From contig CP136890.1 in assembly GCA_034359265.1 (NCBI GenBank), forward strand, positions 436,501-500,500: a DNA stretch of 64,000 bases, in the 5' to 3' direction. The DNA is from Canna indica (taxonomy: Eukaryota > Streptophyta > Magnoliopsida > Zingiberales > Cannaceae). Below, piece by piece: positions 41,413 through 53,928 of this stretch (its first letter is position 1; every line of letters begins with the position of its first letter). A program made the position numbers and the translations under genes. The notes under the pieces are model-generated. The model had not been told where the DNA came from. It worked only from the letters and a program-made list of their open reading frames with translations, and did not search any database.

Positions 41413-44400
41413 ATGAATCCCGAATAGTAAGCTGCTTCGCTTCCCGACCTCCTCTCCTTTTTCTTTGCATAACTTCTTCCTGGTCCGCGATTAACTAGGG
41501 TTTTCTCTTCTTCTCTGCCCCTGTTTCGATCTTGGTTGTCTCTCTTTCTTTCTAATATTTTTAGCGGATTTCGTAATTGTTGATTTGTTATAGCAGATTT
41601 TTCGCGGTAGCATGTTAAAGATCCCAATGTAATTAGGATTGATCAGATGACATTGTGGTTTGGGGCATTTTTAATTGGATGCTTATGGCACCCAGCTATT
41701 TCTAGAGACCACTAATCCACTATAAGCGGGGACTATCGGATTGTAGTAGCTTACTTCATATGTATAGTTGAATCTGGTTTTTAATCAATGTAGCTATCTC
41801 TGAACTACCTTGGATTGATCAAATTATCAAAGAGAGTGCCTTCTATCGCATGATCCTTTTCTTAGTAATCAAGAAATTTCTATTGGCTTACTTTTCTCCT
41901 GAATGGCTATTATACATCATATCTTCTTCATGGCTATTACTAAAAAAAAAGAATTATGAGAATAGCAGGTCATGTGATGTTGATCAGTAAGGCTTGATCC
42001 ACTAGGCCTACTGACTCTAGCTTTACTATGTTTGTAGGTCAAAATGAACTTGTTTTGAACTGGGTTTAGCTAGCCCGAAATTTGTAACCTAACCTAGCTG
42101 TTCAGATGCGGGGTAATATTACTTAACAAAGGTGTCTTGCGCTGCATAATATACCTTATATGCCCTTTTTCATCCATGAATCTTTTCAAGGCATTGCAAT
42201 ATTCATCAAAATGGACTCCTCTATTTTGAAGGTTCAAAGGATGTTTCATCTAAGTACAGGACAAGATTGTAAATGTGCACTGCTAATTTGATTGAGTATA
42301 TTGTGTCTAATCTTAATCATTCTATCCTGACACAATAATAATTTTTTTCTGCATGATTAGCCTTACGCCATGTTTGGTGCACCATATAAGATAATACCTG
42401 AGAGGATAAAGCTTGATAGAATAAGACTTGATAGGATCAGGGTTAGAGTGTTTGGTAAATCATCATATAAGGTTTGATGGGAAATAATCCTATGATATAA
42501 CAAGTTTAGTGTAGCAGCATATAAAACTTAAATCTGAAAAGATGTCATAATAAATTAATTTTGGACAAAAGTATCATTAAGCGAATATTTTCTTTTTATT
42601 TTCTCAATGATGTTTTATAATTTTAATATATTTGACGATGTTAGGTTTCAAGCAGCCTCCGTTGAAGATGATGTGGTGGAACCAATTGATCGAATGGGTT
42701 AGCCTGCAATTGATACAAACCAAACATGTAGAAGTATCCCTTCCAGGTCTTGGACCTTTCGAGATACTCTCCAATGATTGAGTTAGACAATTTGGTGAAA
42801 AATTACTAGAAATGCCAAATGATCCTTACCTCACTTGCCTTCCCCCTATTTACACTTATCTAAAGGGATATCATAACGAGGGCAAGATCGTCAATCCAAA
42901 CATTTTGTTGCCTTTCAACCTGTGTGATGGGCCAACCCAAGCGACAAGCTGATAGCCCGAGTGCCCGTCTGCTTGGGGGAGTTTTACTATTTTCCCCATT
43001 CACTACCATTTCTAAAAAATATAATAAAAAAATCATAATTTTAATAATCAATTTTTCATATACTTCAAATTCAAATGCAGAGGGAAGAGACATGTTTGTG
43101 GTTTTCTTAGCAACCCGTGTATGATATAATATCCTAACGCCCTATAAATTATAAAGTACAATGTAATGGTCCAAACACATTATAAGGACTAATTGAAGCC
43201 TATCTTAGATCATGCCTTATTTATTGTGCCAAATGGGACCTTAAGTATTTATTTTGTACTCAAATGAAAGCACTATTTATGAATTTATTTTTAGGATTTA
43301 TTATGCGACATAACACACTAAAACAGTAAGAACTTCATTCTAACTAAACATTACCACTTAATTTACCTCAAAATTTGGCATTTGCGATGCAACTTAGAAT
43401 CTAAAAACGAAACTGGCATGTATTACCATTTTTCTCTAACCTAGATAAACTGATAGTGTTAATAGACCAAACATCTGTTAAATTATCTTTCTTATTATGT
43501 AGGCAAGACATAAATGGGCAAAATTTTAAAACCCCACCGTACATAGAGAAAAAAATGTGCTGGTCTTTTATAAATGGATGGTTATTCAATGATTACTGGC
43601 TTGTCAGTTTGGTGAATAGATGTCTTATTTATTTATAGAACTATAATCTATTTGATAGCATCATATGCACTCGTAGTTTTGTATTTATAAATAGTTTTTG
43701 AAGCATTCAATGTAACAAATTGATCTTTTGCTCATTCCTCATTTGTTGATCTTTTTTTAATTGAACTTAGATAAAAAACTTTCACATACATATTATGCAG
43801 TGACTATCTTTTCAAGCTTTTGCTCATTGGGGACTCTGGAGTTGGAAAGTCATGCCTTCTATTGAGATTTGCGGTAATGGCTCTGCTCTTCTGTTGTTTT
43901 TTTGAGATATTTGAAGCTTACTTTTATTCCAGGATTGTTTTATGATGCTATTGACCATCTTCACGTTGTGGTTTAAAATTGTCCTTTTCCAAAATATTGG
44001 TTCAATTTGAAATATTAGGACTTGATTTAAAATATTAGGACGAATATAAAATTCTTTCATGGCATCATTGTGTAAGGTTGAGGTCACTGATTATATTGAG
44101 AAGTATGTTTATTTCCAATAAATACTGGTGCTGATTATGAGCATCTTTACTGTATCTTTCTCTCACCTTACAAAAAAGACACTTTAGGTTATATTGTAGG
44201 TTTCTTTCCACCTTGAACTGTTATTTTCTTTTCGGATTTATGATTTACTAATTTATTGTTTGCTTTGTTTCAAAATGGTGTATTATTTCATGTGCGTCCC
44301 AGAGTTACTTGGGACATTAACTTACATATGTATATAGTTTTAATGTTTAAACCCTCTAATCTGTTTGTGTAGAGAAAGTTTCTGTACCCAACCCATTGTA

Positions 44401-46429
44401 GTTCGTAGCCAAATCTATGTTCTTTTTATTATTTATTAATTTTCCAAAGAAATATATAAACATATTCAAGAAGAAAACATGCTCTGGTCTTATTCAAGAA
44501 GGAAACATGCTCTGGTTTTCAGAGCAAAGTACATTATTGATCCCTATAGGCCAATTATTAGTCCAGCACATCTTCCAAGAGCAAACACGTACATACTTGG
44601 CACACCAATCTGCTGCCTCATTACTTTCTCAATTACATAAAAGATTTTGATTTCCTCAAAGCCAGACAATAATTACTTAAACATTATGTTTTAGATGTTT
44701 TATCGTCCAAGCCTCCAAGGAAAAGATGATTTATTTCTCAGCCCATGGATTATATTGATTGAGTCCATCTATGTTTCAATTATCACATTTATGCACATTT
44801 ATGCAGGACATAAAGAAACAAGGTTGTAAGTTGTTACTACCAATGTAATTAAGGACTTTATAAGCAGTTGTATTTAGTCACTAGGCCATTATAAGTTATT
44901 GTACTCATCTTAGAGTTGCAAAAACCATTATGGCTTCCTTCCGAATATATGGTTGTATGATGAAGTCTAGTGGTGCTCTTCCTTTCTACTGTGCTTTCTC
45001 TTTGATGAGATCAAGCATAGAACTTCTTGTGGGCCTTTGAATAATTGGTCATGTTTAGATTAGGGTGGTATGGGAAGCTAGTGCTTCTTTATCATGTTTT
45101 ATGTGGATTGCATGAATATTAATTATTGGTATTTAAAATGTCCATTACCAATTAGGAATGTAGTGTTATTACAGAGTATTTTATGATTTAATTTCAGTGG
45201 AAATGTTTCGCATTTGTGACTTGCTTAAAATCCTTGCTGATTGCTAATTAATGGCTAATTATCCATGCATGCTAGACAATATGTTGTAGTAGATAATTTT
45301 TGGTAATATTCTGCTTAAAAATCATTGACATATGTGCTAGCTTGAAGTATGTAATATGTTACTTATTTGTTCTATTTCTATTCACATTGTGGAGATTTCT
45401 GATGCGGAGGTTTTACTTGCTCACTACAGGATGATTCATACATTGAAAGTTACATCAGTACAATTGGTGTAGACTTTGTGAGTATGTTGAATTCTATTTC
45501 TAATGAACTTACCTGCCTCTCTTGTTTCCTCGCAGCACCCCAACCCAAAACTAGTTATCACTGATTAACAATTTTTTCTATCTTATTAGAAAATACGTAC
45601 AGTTGAGCAGGATGGGAAAACCATAAAACTTCAAATTGTAAGTAACAGATTCCTTAGTTTCTCATAAAATGTTTCGTGACATTACCATTTTCTCTCCATT
45701 GTTTAGTGGGACACTGCTGGGCAAGAGCGTTTCAGGACAATAACAAGTAGCTACTATCGTGGTGCACATGGGATCATTGTGAGATCCATCAACGTTCTTA
45801 TTGATATAACTCCAATTTCCATGGATGACTTTGCTGTTTTTAGTTGACCATCGATTCATGGCAGGTCGTGTATGACGTGACTGACCAAGAAAGTTTCAAC
45901 AACGTCAAGCAATGGCTGAATGAGATTGATCGATATGCCAGTGAAAATGTGAATAAGCTTTTGGTAGGAAACAAGTGTGATCTGACTGACAACAGAGCCG
46001 TCTCATATGAAACTGGCAAGGTAATTTTTACTGAGATGCTTTAAGTAGTCAAAGTTGATCTCCTTCACTTGTACAAACTAAAATTTAGGTGAATTAATGG
46101 TTTGGTTCTGTAAGGCACTTGCCGATGAGATTGGAATACCATTTTTGGAAACAAGTGCCAAAGATGCTACTAATGTGGAGAAAGCATTTATGACCATGGC
46201 TGCTGATATAAAGAATAGGTGAGCTACTAACACGGTTTGCTCGACGCCTTCCCATCTCTTTGAGGTTTAACCTTGAGTAGGAACGTAGGATCGTATAATA
46301 CCAATTTAATTCATTTGATTGGAGTTTTATTACAGAATGGCAAGTCAACCAGCTATGAGTGCCAGTAAACCAACAACAGTACAGATGCGGGGCCAACCAG
46401 TTGCTCAGAAGAGTAGTTGCTGCTCCTGA
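41413..46429 (+). CDS. RABD2: RABD2-type Rab GTPase (Rab1/Ypt1 orthologue)
   Basis: Eight exons: 41413-41426, 43801-43873, 45430-45477, 45590-45637, 45707-45778, 45865-46020, 46115-46218, 46336-46429. They encode 202 aa, the normal family length. Exon 1 codes only MNPE plus two bases. Present are the P-loop GDSGVGKSC (15-23), switch I ISTIGVDF with Thr40, the Rab motif WDTAGQERF (62-70), NKCD (121-124), ETSAK (149-153) and a C-terminal prenylation pair Cys200-Cys201. The sequence [18 protein letters not shown] is that of plant RABD2. Known role: a prenylated GTPase driving ER-to-Golgi vesicle transport. No catalytic residue is missing. Intron 1 (2.4 kb) contains a Tourist-like MITE and intron 2 a LINE scrap. 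Confidence 0.96.
42366..43240. mobile_element. Tourist-like MITE in RABD2 intron 1
   Basis: The left end reads CGCCATGTTTGGTGC and the complement of the right end GGTCCCATTTGGCAC, flanked by TTA (42363-42365 and 43241-43243). 875 bp, large for a MITE and without any transposase frame. It makes up over a third of the intron. Confidence 0.7.
44465..44640 (-). pseudogene. LINE RNase H tail fragment with local duplication, in RABD2 intron 2
   Basis: The minus strand reads [18 protein letters not shown], resembling the C-terminal RESNxAADWCAK motif of LINE RNase H domains, with a stop just upstream where Arg is expected. Next to it, ATTCAAGAAGRAAACATGCT is present twice in tandem (about 44465-44513). 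Short and degenerate. Confidence 0.45.
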
Positions 46430-47503
46430 ACAAATTTGACTTTTTAATACGCCTTTGTTGCAGAATATATGTTATTAAGTTGGGAGATGCAGATATCAAA
46501 TGTTTGTATTGCAAGTAAATATACTTGAAAAACCTTTGCATGGATTGAATTCAAAATTGTTTAGCTTCTGTAAACTGAGAAAACTTAAGGCCCTCTGACT
46601 AGCTTCCATTTAGTTGATGTAACAGCTTGTTTGGTTCTATTAAATAAGATAAAAAAGTTTCCTTCCAATTAAAATTTCAATTTTTACGTTGAGGCTTCAG
46701 TGGAAAATGAAACAAAAATCTTTCTTTCTCGGATAGGTTATTTGAAGCTCCGCTCTGAAGGACATATTAGTTGTAACTCAACCCTCAAATGTATTCCCCC
46801 ACCTCATAATTGGGTTAAATATCAGTGTTGTTGAGATCTTGCTTGGTGTCTGCAATTTTTAATTTTGATTTTGGGCTTTCTTTGATTTGATCCCGAAACT
46901 TCTACAGTTAGCTTTTAACCTGAAAAGTAGCCCGCCCAGCTCAACACGCATTGGTACTCTGGTTCAACTCCCCAAAATATGAATAGCAATATTTTTGGGC
47001 CAGAAGATTCAATACACAATTCACAACACGCATAATAAAACAAATTCTTTTATCTGCTTAATTCCAAACAAGAGCTATCGTGAAAACTATAATCATCATC
47101 ATTAGTCATTCGCATCAAAGATATCAGATTCAAAATATAGCGACTCCATGTCTCCAAACGCTTTAAATCTCCATAAAAATTTTCACAAAGGAAAGTAAGA
47201 TTAAAGATTTTCATTTACTTGCACTACATCAAAATTTGAAGCATTATATCTTCTGTCTTGAATGACTACATCATATACAGTCATTAAATCTCAGACACGC
47301 AGAAAGATGCATCAAACCTACTACAGACAGCCAAACAATTTTCTATTTCTGCAATGAGTTGCATTCTGATATGAGATATGGACAACAACCTTAGTCATCA
47401 TATTAAGCCGTAAAATTTACAGTGTCAGCAACTGATTAGATAGAGAGACCAAGTAACGATTGAGGCATACTTTAGAGAAGTCACCGTTTAAACTCACCTG
47501 GTG
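46430..47503. other. Spacer between convergent RABD2 and PWWP genes
   Basis: The 3' flanks of two tail-to-tail genes. I see no repeats or open frames of note. Confidence 0.6.
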
Positions 47504-50500
47504 TTAACTAATGCTTGTCAATCGTGCTGACGAGCTCAAAGCTTCAGCGATCCTACTAAATACTAGTCTGAGTGGAACACATGCCACAACAGGTCCGGCT
47601 ATCTCTTCAACCACGGGCTTTCTCACTTCTTTCTCTTTGGTATCAACATTAATTGATGACAGCCTCCGGATTTTTCTGGGAGACAACCTTGAGTTCCTAT
47701 TTCTTGAATATTTCCTTTTCGTAGTAACATTATTTCGACCTCCACGGTTCCTCCCATACGGTGACTTCGCAATAAAATTTCCCCTATTTTTTAGTGACTG
47801 GCAAATCTTCCTAGTTAACAAAGTATCGGTCAAGCCATCTTTCACAGCCTCTACATGTACAGGATGGCCCACAACTTCTTTCCTGTTCAATCTACTCGTG
47901 AGGGAAATTAGAGGCACATGAGGTCCACGATAGCTAGATTTTACAGTCAGTTCAACATCAAGTAAACTTGAACCCAAAGTGGTAAATTTTAGTTGCTTCA
48001 GAACCTTGGAGTTAGAGAAAGTTGACAGAGAAACCTTGTCATGAGGAAATAGTTGCTGCGTAGGCATAGTGGAAACAGGCATATGTATCTTGGAAGATGT
48101 ATCTTGTTCTCTTAAGTGTGCAGACAGATCTTTTACAACTTCGGAGTGGGACTGTCCATGTTCACTGGGAGGAAGATCAGTGATCTGACTTTGGGGAATA
48201 TCATGCACTTCTGAGACCGAGTCATCCTTTAACAACTGTCCAATGGCATCCGAAGTTAAGGATTCACCAAAACAATTGCCATCAATTTTACAATCCAATC
48301 CTCCGAAAATCCTTTCTTCCTCTATTTTATCCTTCAAGGAACAGTCAGATTGATCAGCCCCATCTATAGAGCTTCCGGAATTTGCATCTTTGCCAAATCT
48401 TTCATTATTTATATTCTTTTTCCCTTTTAGATGCTGCTCCAGGTTCCTCTTTTCTGTTTTCTTTCTGATGTTATTAAACTTACGTGCAGAGCCAGCAAAG
48501 CTACTCTCACCAAGTCCTTCGTTGAAGTATGATGCAAGATCACCCTGGCTGCAAATGTTGTGTTGTTTTTCCGCTGCATCAGGCTCAAGATCACTGGTTG
48601 GAAAGTGTTCAAACATGATAGAGAGATCTGAAAGAAAAAGTCATAATATGAACAAGTTAGCCATACTCCATTAGCGAGATTATTGCATTAGTTAGCAAGA
48701 GAAAACAGTGCAAGGCATTTGCATCCTTCAACTCCAAATATGCAGATAATATTAATGGCATACTAACAGAAAATGCACTCTTTTATAGACTTCATCTAAT
48801 GTATCTTTGAACTCATTGTCTTTTATAATAACTAAATTATGAAATTCTAGCTTATAAAATTAATTTCCAGAATAACTCCATAGACTCACTGGTTCAAGTG
48901 AATACTTTAATTTGATCATTATAAATTAACTTTAGAAAGTGGAAATTTGCATACATATAACATGACAAAAGGAGAAATGGAAAAGAAAATGCATTGAAAA
49001 GAAGTAATCAAAAATTATTTTAGCCGAATGAGAAAGTTTGTGTCAAAAAACTGCTCAGCTGCTATAAATCATTACATAAAGAACCTATAATTGACACATA
49101 GTTATGGAAGTGAAAGAGGTGAATTTAGGATATTTGAGGGAATAAAACATCAAGATGTCTCTTTAAGTCGTAAACTTTAATCCTCCCTTATTAACATCAA
49201 TAATACAAGTTTGGCATTAGAGTCACCTACTAGAGGCAGCTGGCAGCCCCAAAAAAAGTAGTGACAGTTAATTTGTTCAACAAAGCTCTTATAGAACCTA
49301 GTATAACAAATATATAGTACCTGGTCAGACAAACATACCAGGTATGACATCTCAAGCCTTAGATGGCTTTTGATGGATTTAAAAAAGGAATGATGTACAA
49401 CAAAAGTTCAGCAGCACTGGTATGGATTCTCTTCTTACATTCAAAGGAATAGAAACAATGATTTTCAACTCTAGGCATCAAAAATCAATATATCTTAATA
49501 CATTACACAATTCACTAATAACTTTGACTAGCATTTGAAAGACACTATGAAAATCATCATAAATAGGACTACTGTAGTAATATGCATGATAAGACTGAAC
49601 ACGTCAGGAACTTGGATATACATGAACCTAGTTCCCATCCATTTTTAACTTTCAAGAAAACCTTGATGTTTTCAACTAAGAAAAAAATTGTAATTAATAG
49701 GAAATGATCATCAGTCTTATTGAAGAAATATATATTTAAAAGATGAGAGCAATTATGGGAGCTTGACAGTTTACAAAGCTATATTTATAACCTACCAGCA
49801 TTACAACATAAAGTCAAAATTTATATATTTACTTATATTACTTAAGTAGACGGCAACTCTTGGTAACAAGATAAAATAGCTTGACTGCAAGTTTTAGCAC
49901 AAAAGAAGAAAAAAAATAGTTAAAAGCATACCATCCCTAATATTATCCCCCATAATCAGAGGTATGTTAATGAGGTCATCAGGACAATCATTGTCAATAA
50001 ACTCTAACATGCTTGCAAGCTCGCAATCCTTCACTTCAGATTCAAAATTTGCCCTATCAATACCAGGAGTGCTATCAGATGTATTCAGCAGTGTCTCACT
50101 TGAAGTTCCTGAACAGTGTGGGCTAATGATTATATCACAGGAAATATCTGTCCTTGAAGTAGATAAAGATTCCTTCAGCTTATTTGCAGCAGCTCCAGCT
50201 CCATGATCAGATGGTTGTCCTCCAACAGAACCATCCCAACGACAATATGATGGAACTATAACTTTAGTACCCCCACAATCTTTACTTGGTGCATGACGAT
50301 GATTTTTTTTCCTCGGACGCTCATGAATTTTGGCTATCTGGGATCGCTTCCGTTTCAGAGATGAACAGGAATCTTTGCTTCTTTTTGTTCTCAAGCCTGA
50401 AAACCCATTATAGATGTTTGATTCGCTGAGTGAAGCACTGTCAGGAAGGGCTAGCTCAGTGGACCATCCTGTGTCGGCATGCACATTAGACTTTCTGTTT

Positions 50501-51867
50501 GGTGCAGCCCTCAATCCTATATCCTGAAGATCTCTCATTCGTTTTGTTCCTTCATGATCTTCTGAATCATTTGGGGTTTTCCTTTTCTTTTTCTCCATAA
50601 GCTTATTATCACTAGCAATCAGCTTATTCGTCCGTTCATATGACACCAAAGATTGAGATAACTCTTGAGCAGCATTATCCTGAACAGTATCAACTTTCTT
50701 TGTTATATAACCTGGTTGTTTGTCAAGTTCATACATCTTTTTTGATTTTCTGGAAAAATCATAAGCCATTCTTCTGAAACAGTCATCCATTACTGAGCCA
50801 TTCTGCTTTCCTGCAAGGAAGTAACCTTTTTCAATCTCCAAGGCATGGAGAATGGCATCTTCTCTGCGAATATACTTCCCTGTACTGGTTGAACTTTTCT
50901 TTGAACGAGCTGGAGCAGCAACGGCCTTCTCAATGCATTCATCAAATTCGCCACAACGAAATGCTTTGACACGTGTTGATTTTGCAAGATTATACCAGTC
51001 CCTGGGTTCAAGGATGATTATTAGCAAAGTTGAGTCTATTTCTAGCAGGTTACTATGAGTCTATGAGCCCAAGATAAAAAATGTGAATGGATTATCAACT
51101 TGTTTGGCTTTTTTCTCTCATGATAAACACACGACCTCACAGTTATAATGGAAAAATTCAAACTTGAATAGTATGCAAGTATATAGTATCTGTACATTTA
51201 ACTAAACTACTGAAGATATAGATATAGATAATTTATTATAAATAAATGAAAGCAAATGTGAACCAACATTATCATTTTCTTCATCATCTTCATTCTGCAA
51301 TATGCAAACCAATATAACATTACTCTATGTCAGGAAGGCTTCAAAAAGACTACTGAGTAAGGTCTTTTTTTATCACCTAATATTAATCCCAGATAATTTG
51401 CATCAAATCCAAGCCATATAGTGGCACGGAAATAAATTTTGTGTGATGTATTCCGACTGCGAGCAAAGTAATGTTGAAAGGCAAACAGAAAAGAAAATCA
51501 AAGTTGCAAATGAATCATGTTAAAAGAACAAACATAAATAATTATCTTCTGCATATATGCGCATAGAGAAGTTGTGTACTCTGACGAAAATTCATAATAG
51601 AGACTCATCCAAGAAAAAAGTTTCTTCCAGAAAGTCACTACGTTTAGAAGAAGGAATCAAAGAGATGAGGACTCACATGCTCCCATCTTCTCTTCCAAGA
51701 AGCTTGATGGGAGTCCCTGATCTTGATGGAATCACACATTTCGCCGGCAACTCATCCCGCCGAAGAACACGGCCAGGCCACCATGATCCATTAGGGCGAC
51801 GGACCCACACGAGGCCCCCATCAGACACATTGCTGGAGCTCAAAGTTTCGTCTTGCTCGCCGCCCAT
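47504..51867 (-). CDS. PWWP-domain nuclear protein
   Basis: Three exons: 51867-51677, 51001-49932, 48627-47504, coding for 794 aa. The N-terminus holds a PWWP domain: GGLVWVRRPNGSWWPGRV (17-34), a GTPIKLLGRED strand and, across the first junction, MDWYNLAKSTRVKAFRCGEF. The rest is hydrophilic and Ser/Lys-rich, with likely nuclear localisation signals (KKKRK, SLKRKRSQ, KRKYSRNRNSRLSPRKIRR). The conserved C-terminal VACVPLRLVFSRIAEAL precedes the TAA. PWWP modules read methylated histone H3 tails and DNA, so a chromatin role is likely; no named member is claimed. ATG 51867 fits homologues, which begin 10-20 residues before GGLVWV. Another in-frame ATG lies at 51972 and would add 35 residues. 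Confidence 0.9.
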
Positions 51868-52327
51868 GCCAAAAACCCAAATCTGGTGTCCGGAGAGTAG
51901 AACGAGCTGCACCAAGTTACTAACCAAATCAACAATGCCAAGTCTCCTACCCCTATGCCTGCAAAATGGCACGGAGTGATCTCACTTTCCATTTAGAAAC
52001 AAGGACAAGAAGAAATCGTTAGGGCACTGGGCAAGTGGTGAACGAGTTATCTTCAAGTCTGTACATAAAAACTTGTTGGAGAGAGATAAAAAATGTAGGA
52101 GAAGGGGAGAAACCACTCCGTTTGCATTGCAGCAGACTACCTCTTCTAGGTTCGGCGGCTTTATCTCAACGTTTTCTCCTTTTCTATCAGTAGATGTCGT
52201 CGAACAAAAGAAGGGATATACTTGCAATGGCGAAGAAGAGAGGAGAGAAATGTTGGGGTTCGCTGTTTTGGGGAATACAGAGAAGAGAGGAAGAGGCAGA
52301 GACGGCGAAGCGAGAGAGAGAGAGAGA

Positions 52328-52367
<40 letters not shown>

Positions 52368-53928
52368 AGCAAGAGCAGGAAGTAGCTGCAGCGCATCGGG
52401 CGCACGGATTAGTCTAAGTTGGGCTTGGCTTCGTCTTTGCCCGAGCTTGGTGGGATATTTGGAGCATGTTTATATGACTACATACATTGTTTGTTGTTTC
52501 GAGGGAAAATGATATGTCATGGCTGCTGAGTTACTCAACAAACATCCTATTATTATTATTATCAATCTGCTATTTCTTTCTAATAAACGGATTGATACAA
52601 AACTTAAATGGCCCCATTCACTTTTTTCACTTGGAATAATATTTAAATTAAAATAAGGGATAATTACAAGTGTCGCACTTCTATTTAAGAATAGAACTAC
52701 ATTTTAAATATTAGTCGTACTATCTTTCTATTTCTGTGACACATATCTTAACAGCTATCATGTCTGAATAACACAAACAACATTAGTTCACTTACTAAAT
52801 TTACACTATTTACCATTAATTAAAATGGGTTGACATAAATTAAATTGGGTAATTTATTTTAGGATAAATTACACTGACTTCTCTTGAGATTTAGTAAAAT
52901 TATACTGATTTCCTCTGAGGTTTAGTAAAATTACACCGACCTCCTCTCTATTTATAATTTTATTTTATAATCCTCTTGAGTTTTATAAAAGATTATACAA
53001 ATCTCTCTTATTACAAAATAAAATTACACAAATCTCATCCGAGCTTTATAAAATATTATACAAATCTCTCCTAAAAAAATTATTCAAAGTTTATTCAGGA
53101 GAGATGATTATAATCTAAATAAATAAAAAATGATCAATGTAATTTCACTAAACCTCAAAAAAAATTAATTTATTTTTTATTTTATTTACCATCGCATTTC
53201 CGAATAACAGAGTCACGTCAGAACATCAGTTTACTACATTTGCGCTAATTGAAATGAGTTGGCATAGATTACTTTGGTTAGATTGGGCAATTTCAAAATT
53301 AGAAGGGTAATGCGTGTTATTTTTCGTTATTTTTTCCCCAAAAAGAAAAAACAAAATTACATCAAACTAGTTTGAGGTCGGGGTAATGCGTGTTATTAAA
53401 ATTCAAATAAAATTAGTAAAACCCAACAGTGCCACTTTTGTGCTGACAAAAAGCCAAGAGAACTCAATTTCTTATTAGGTGTTAATGGCATTTTTCCAAA
53501 ACTGTAATCGGCAACCTTTTTAACAAAAGTGCGATTGAGAACCATGATTATTAAAGGCAGAAGATAAGTAGAGTAATTTTAAAATATTATGAATACCATA
53601 AGTATTATTATATCAATCAGATCGACATCCTGCAAATAATAATAACAATACTAATAGTTATAAGCTCCTCATGTTGTGATTTATGCGTATATCATCAAAA
53701 CACCATGTCAAATAAATTTAAGAATTTACATAATCAAATATACTTGGCACTTGAAAAACTGAGAAAAAAAGATATGATAGAACTCTAATAAAAAATAATC
53801 AGCATTTTTTTCAAGTTGTATAAAAACAATCACTCCTATGTTGAAGTCGTACAACAAAATAAACTGAGGCAATTGTATATAAAATTTAACGGTACAAGTT
53901 CGTTTTGATCATTCTAGGTCCCCTCATG
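51868..53928. other. PWWP promoter/leader and AT-rich spacer to UBP6/7
   Basis: The PWWP 5' leader includes a (GA)n tract (52312-52366). From about 52620 to 53480 the DNA is repetitive: three diverged tandem copies of an AAATTACACYGAYYTCYTCTGAGRTTTAG-type unit (52864-52950) have an inverted copy ending near 53165. Two diverged direct copies of a block of about 110 bases occur around 52755-52860 and 53190-53310. No gene is seen. Confidence 0.55.
52312..52366. repeat. (GA)n microsatellite upstream of PWWP gene
   Basis: About 54 bases of GA repeat, interrupted once (GGG near 52330). In the sense of the gene it is a CT tract about 450 bases upstream of the ATG, within the promoter or leader. Confidence 0.9.
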
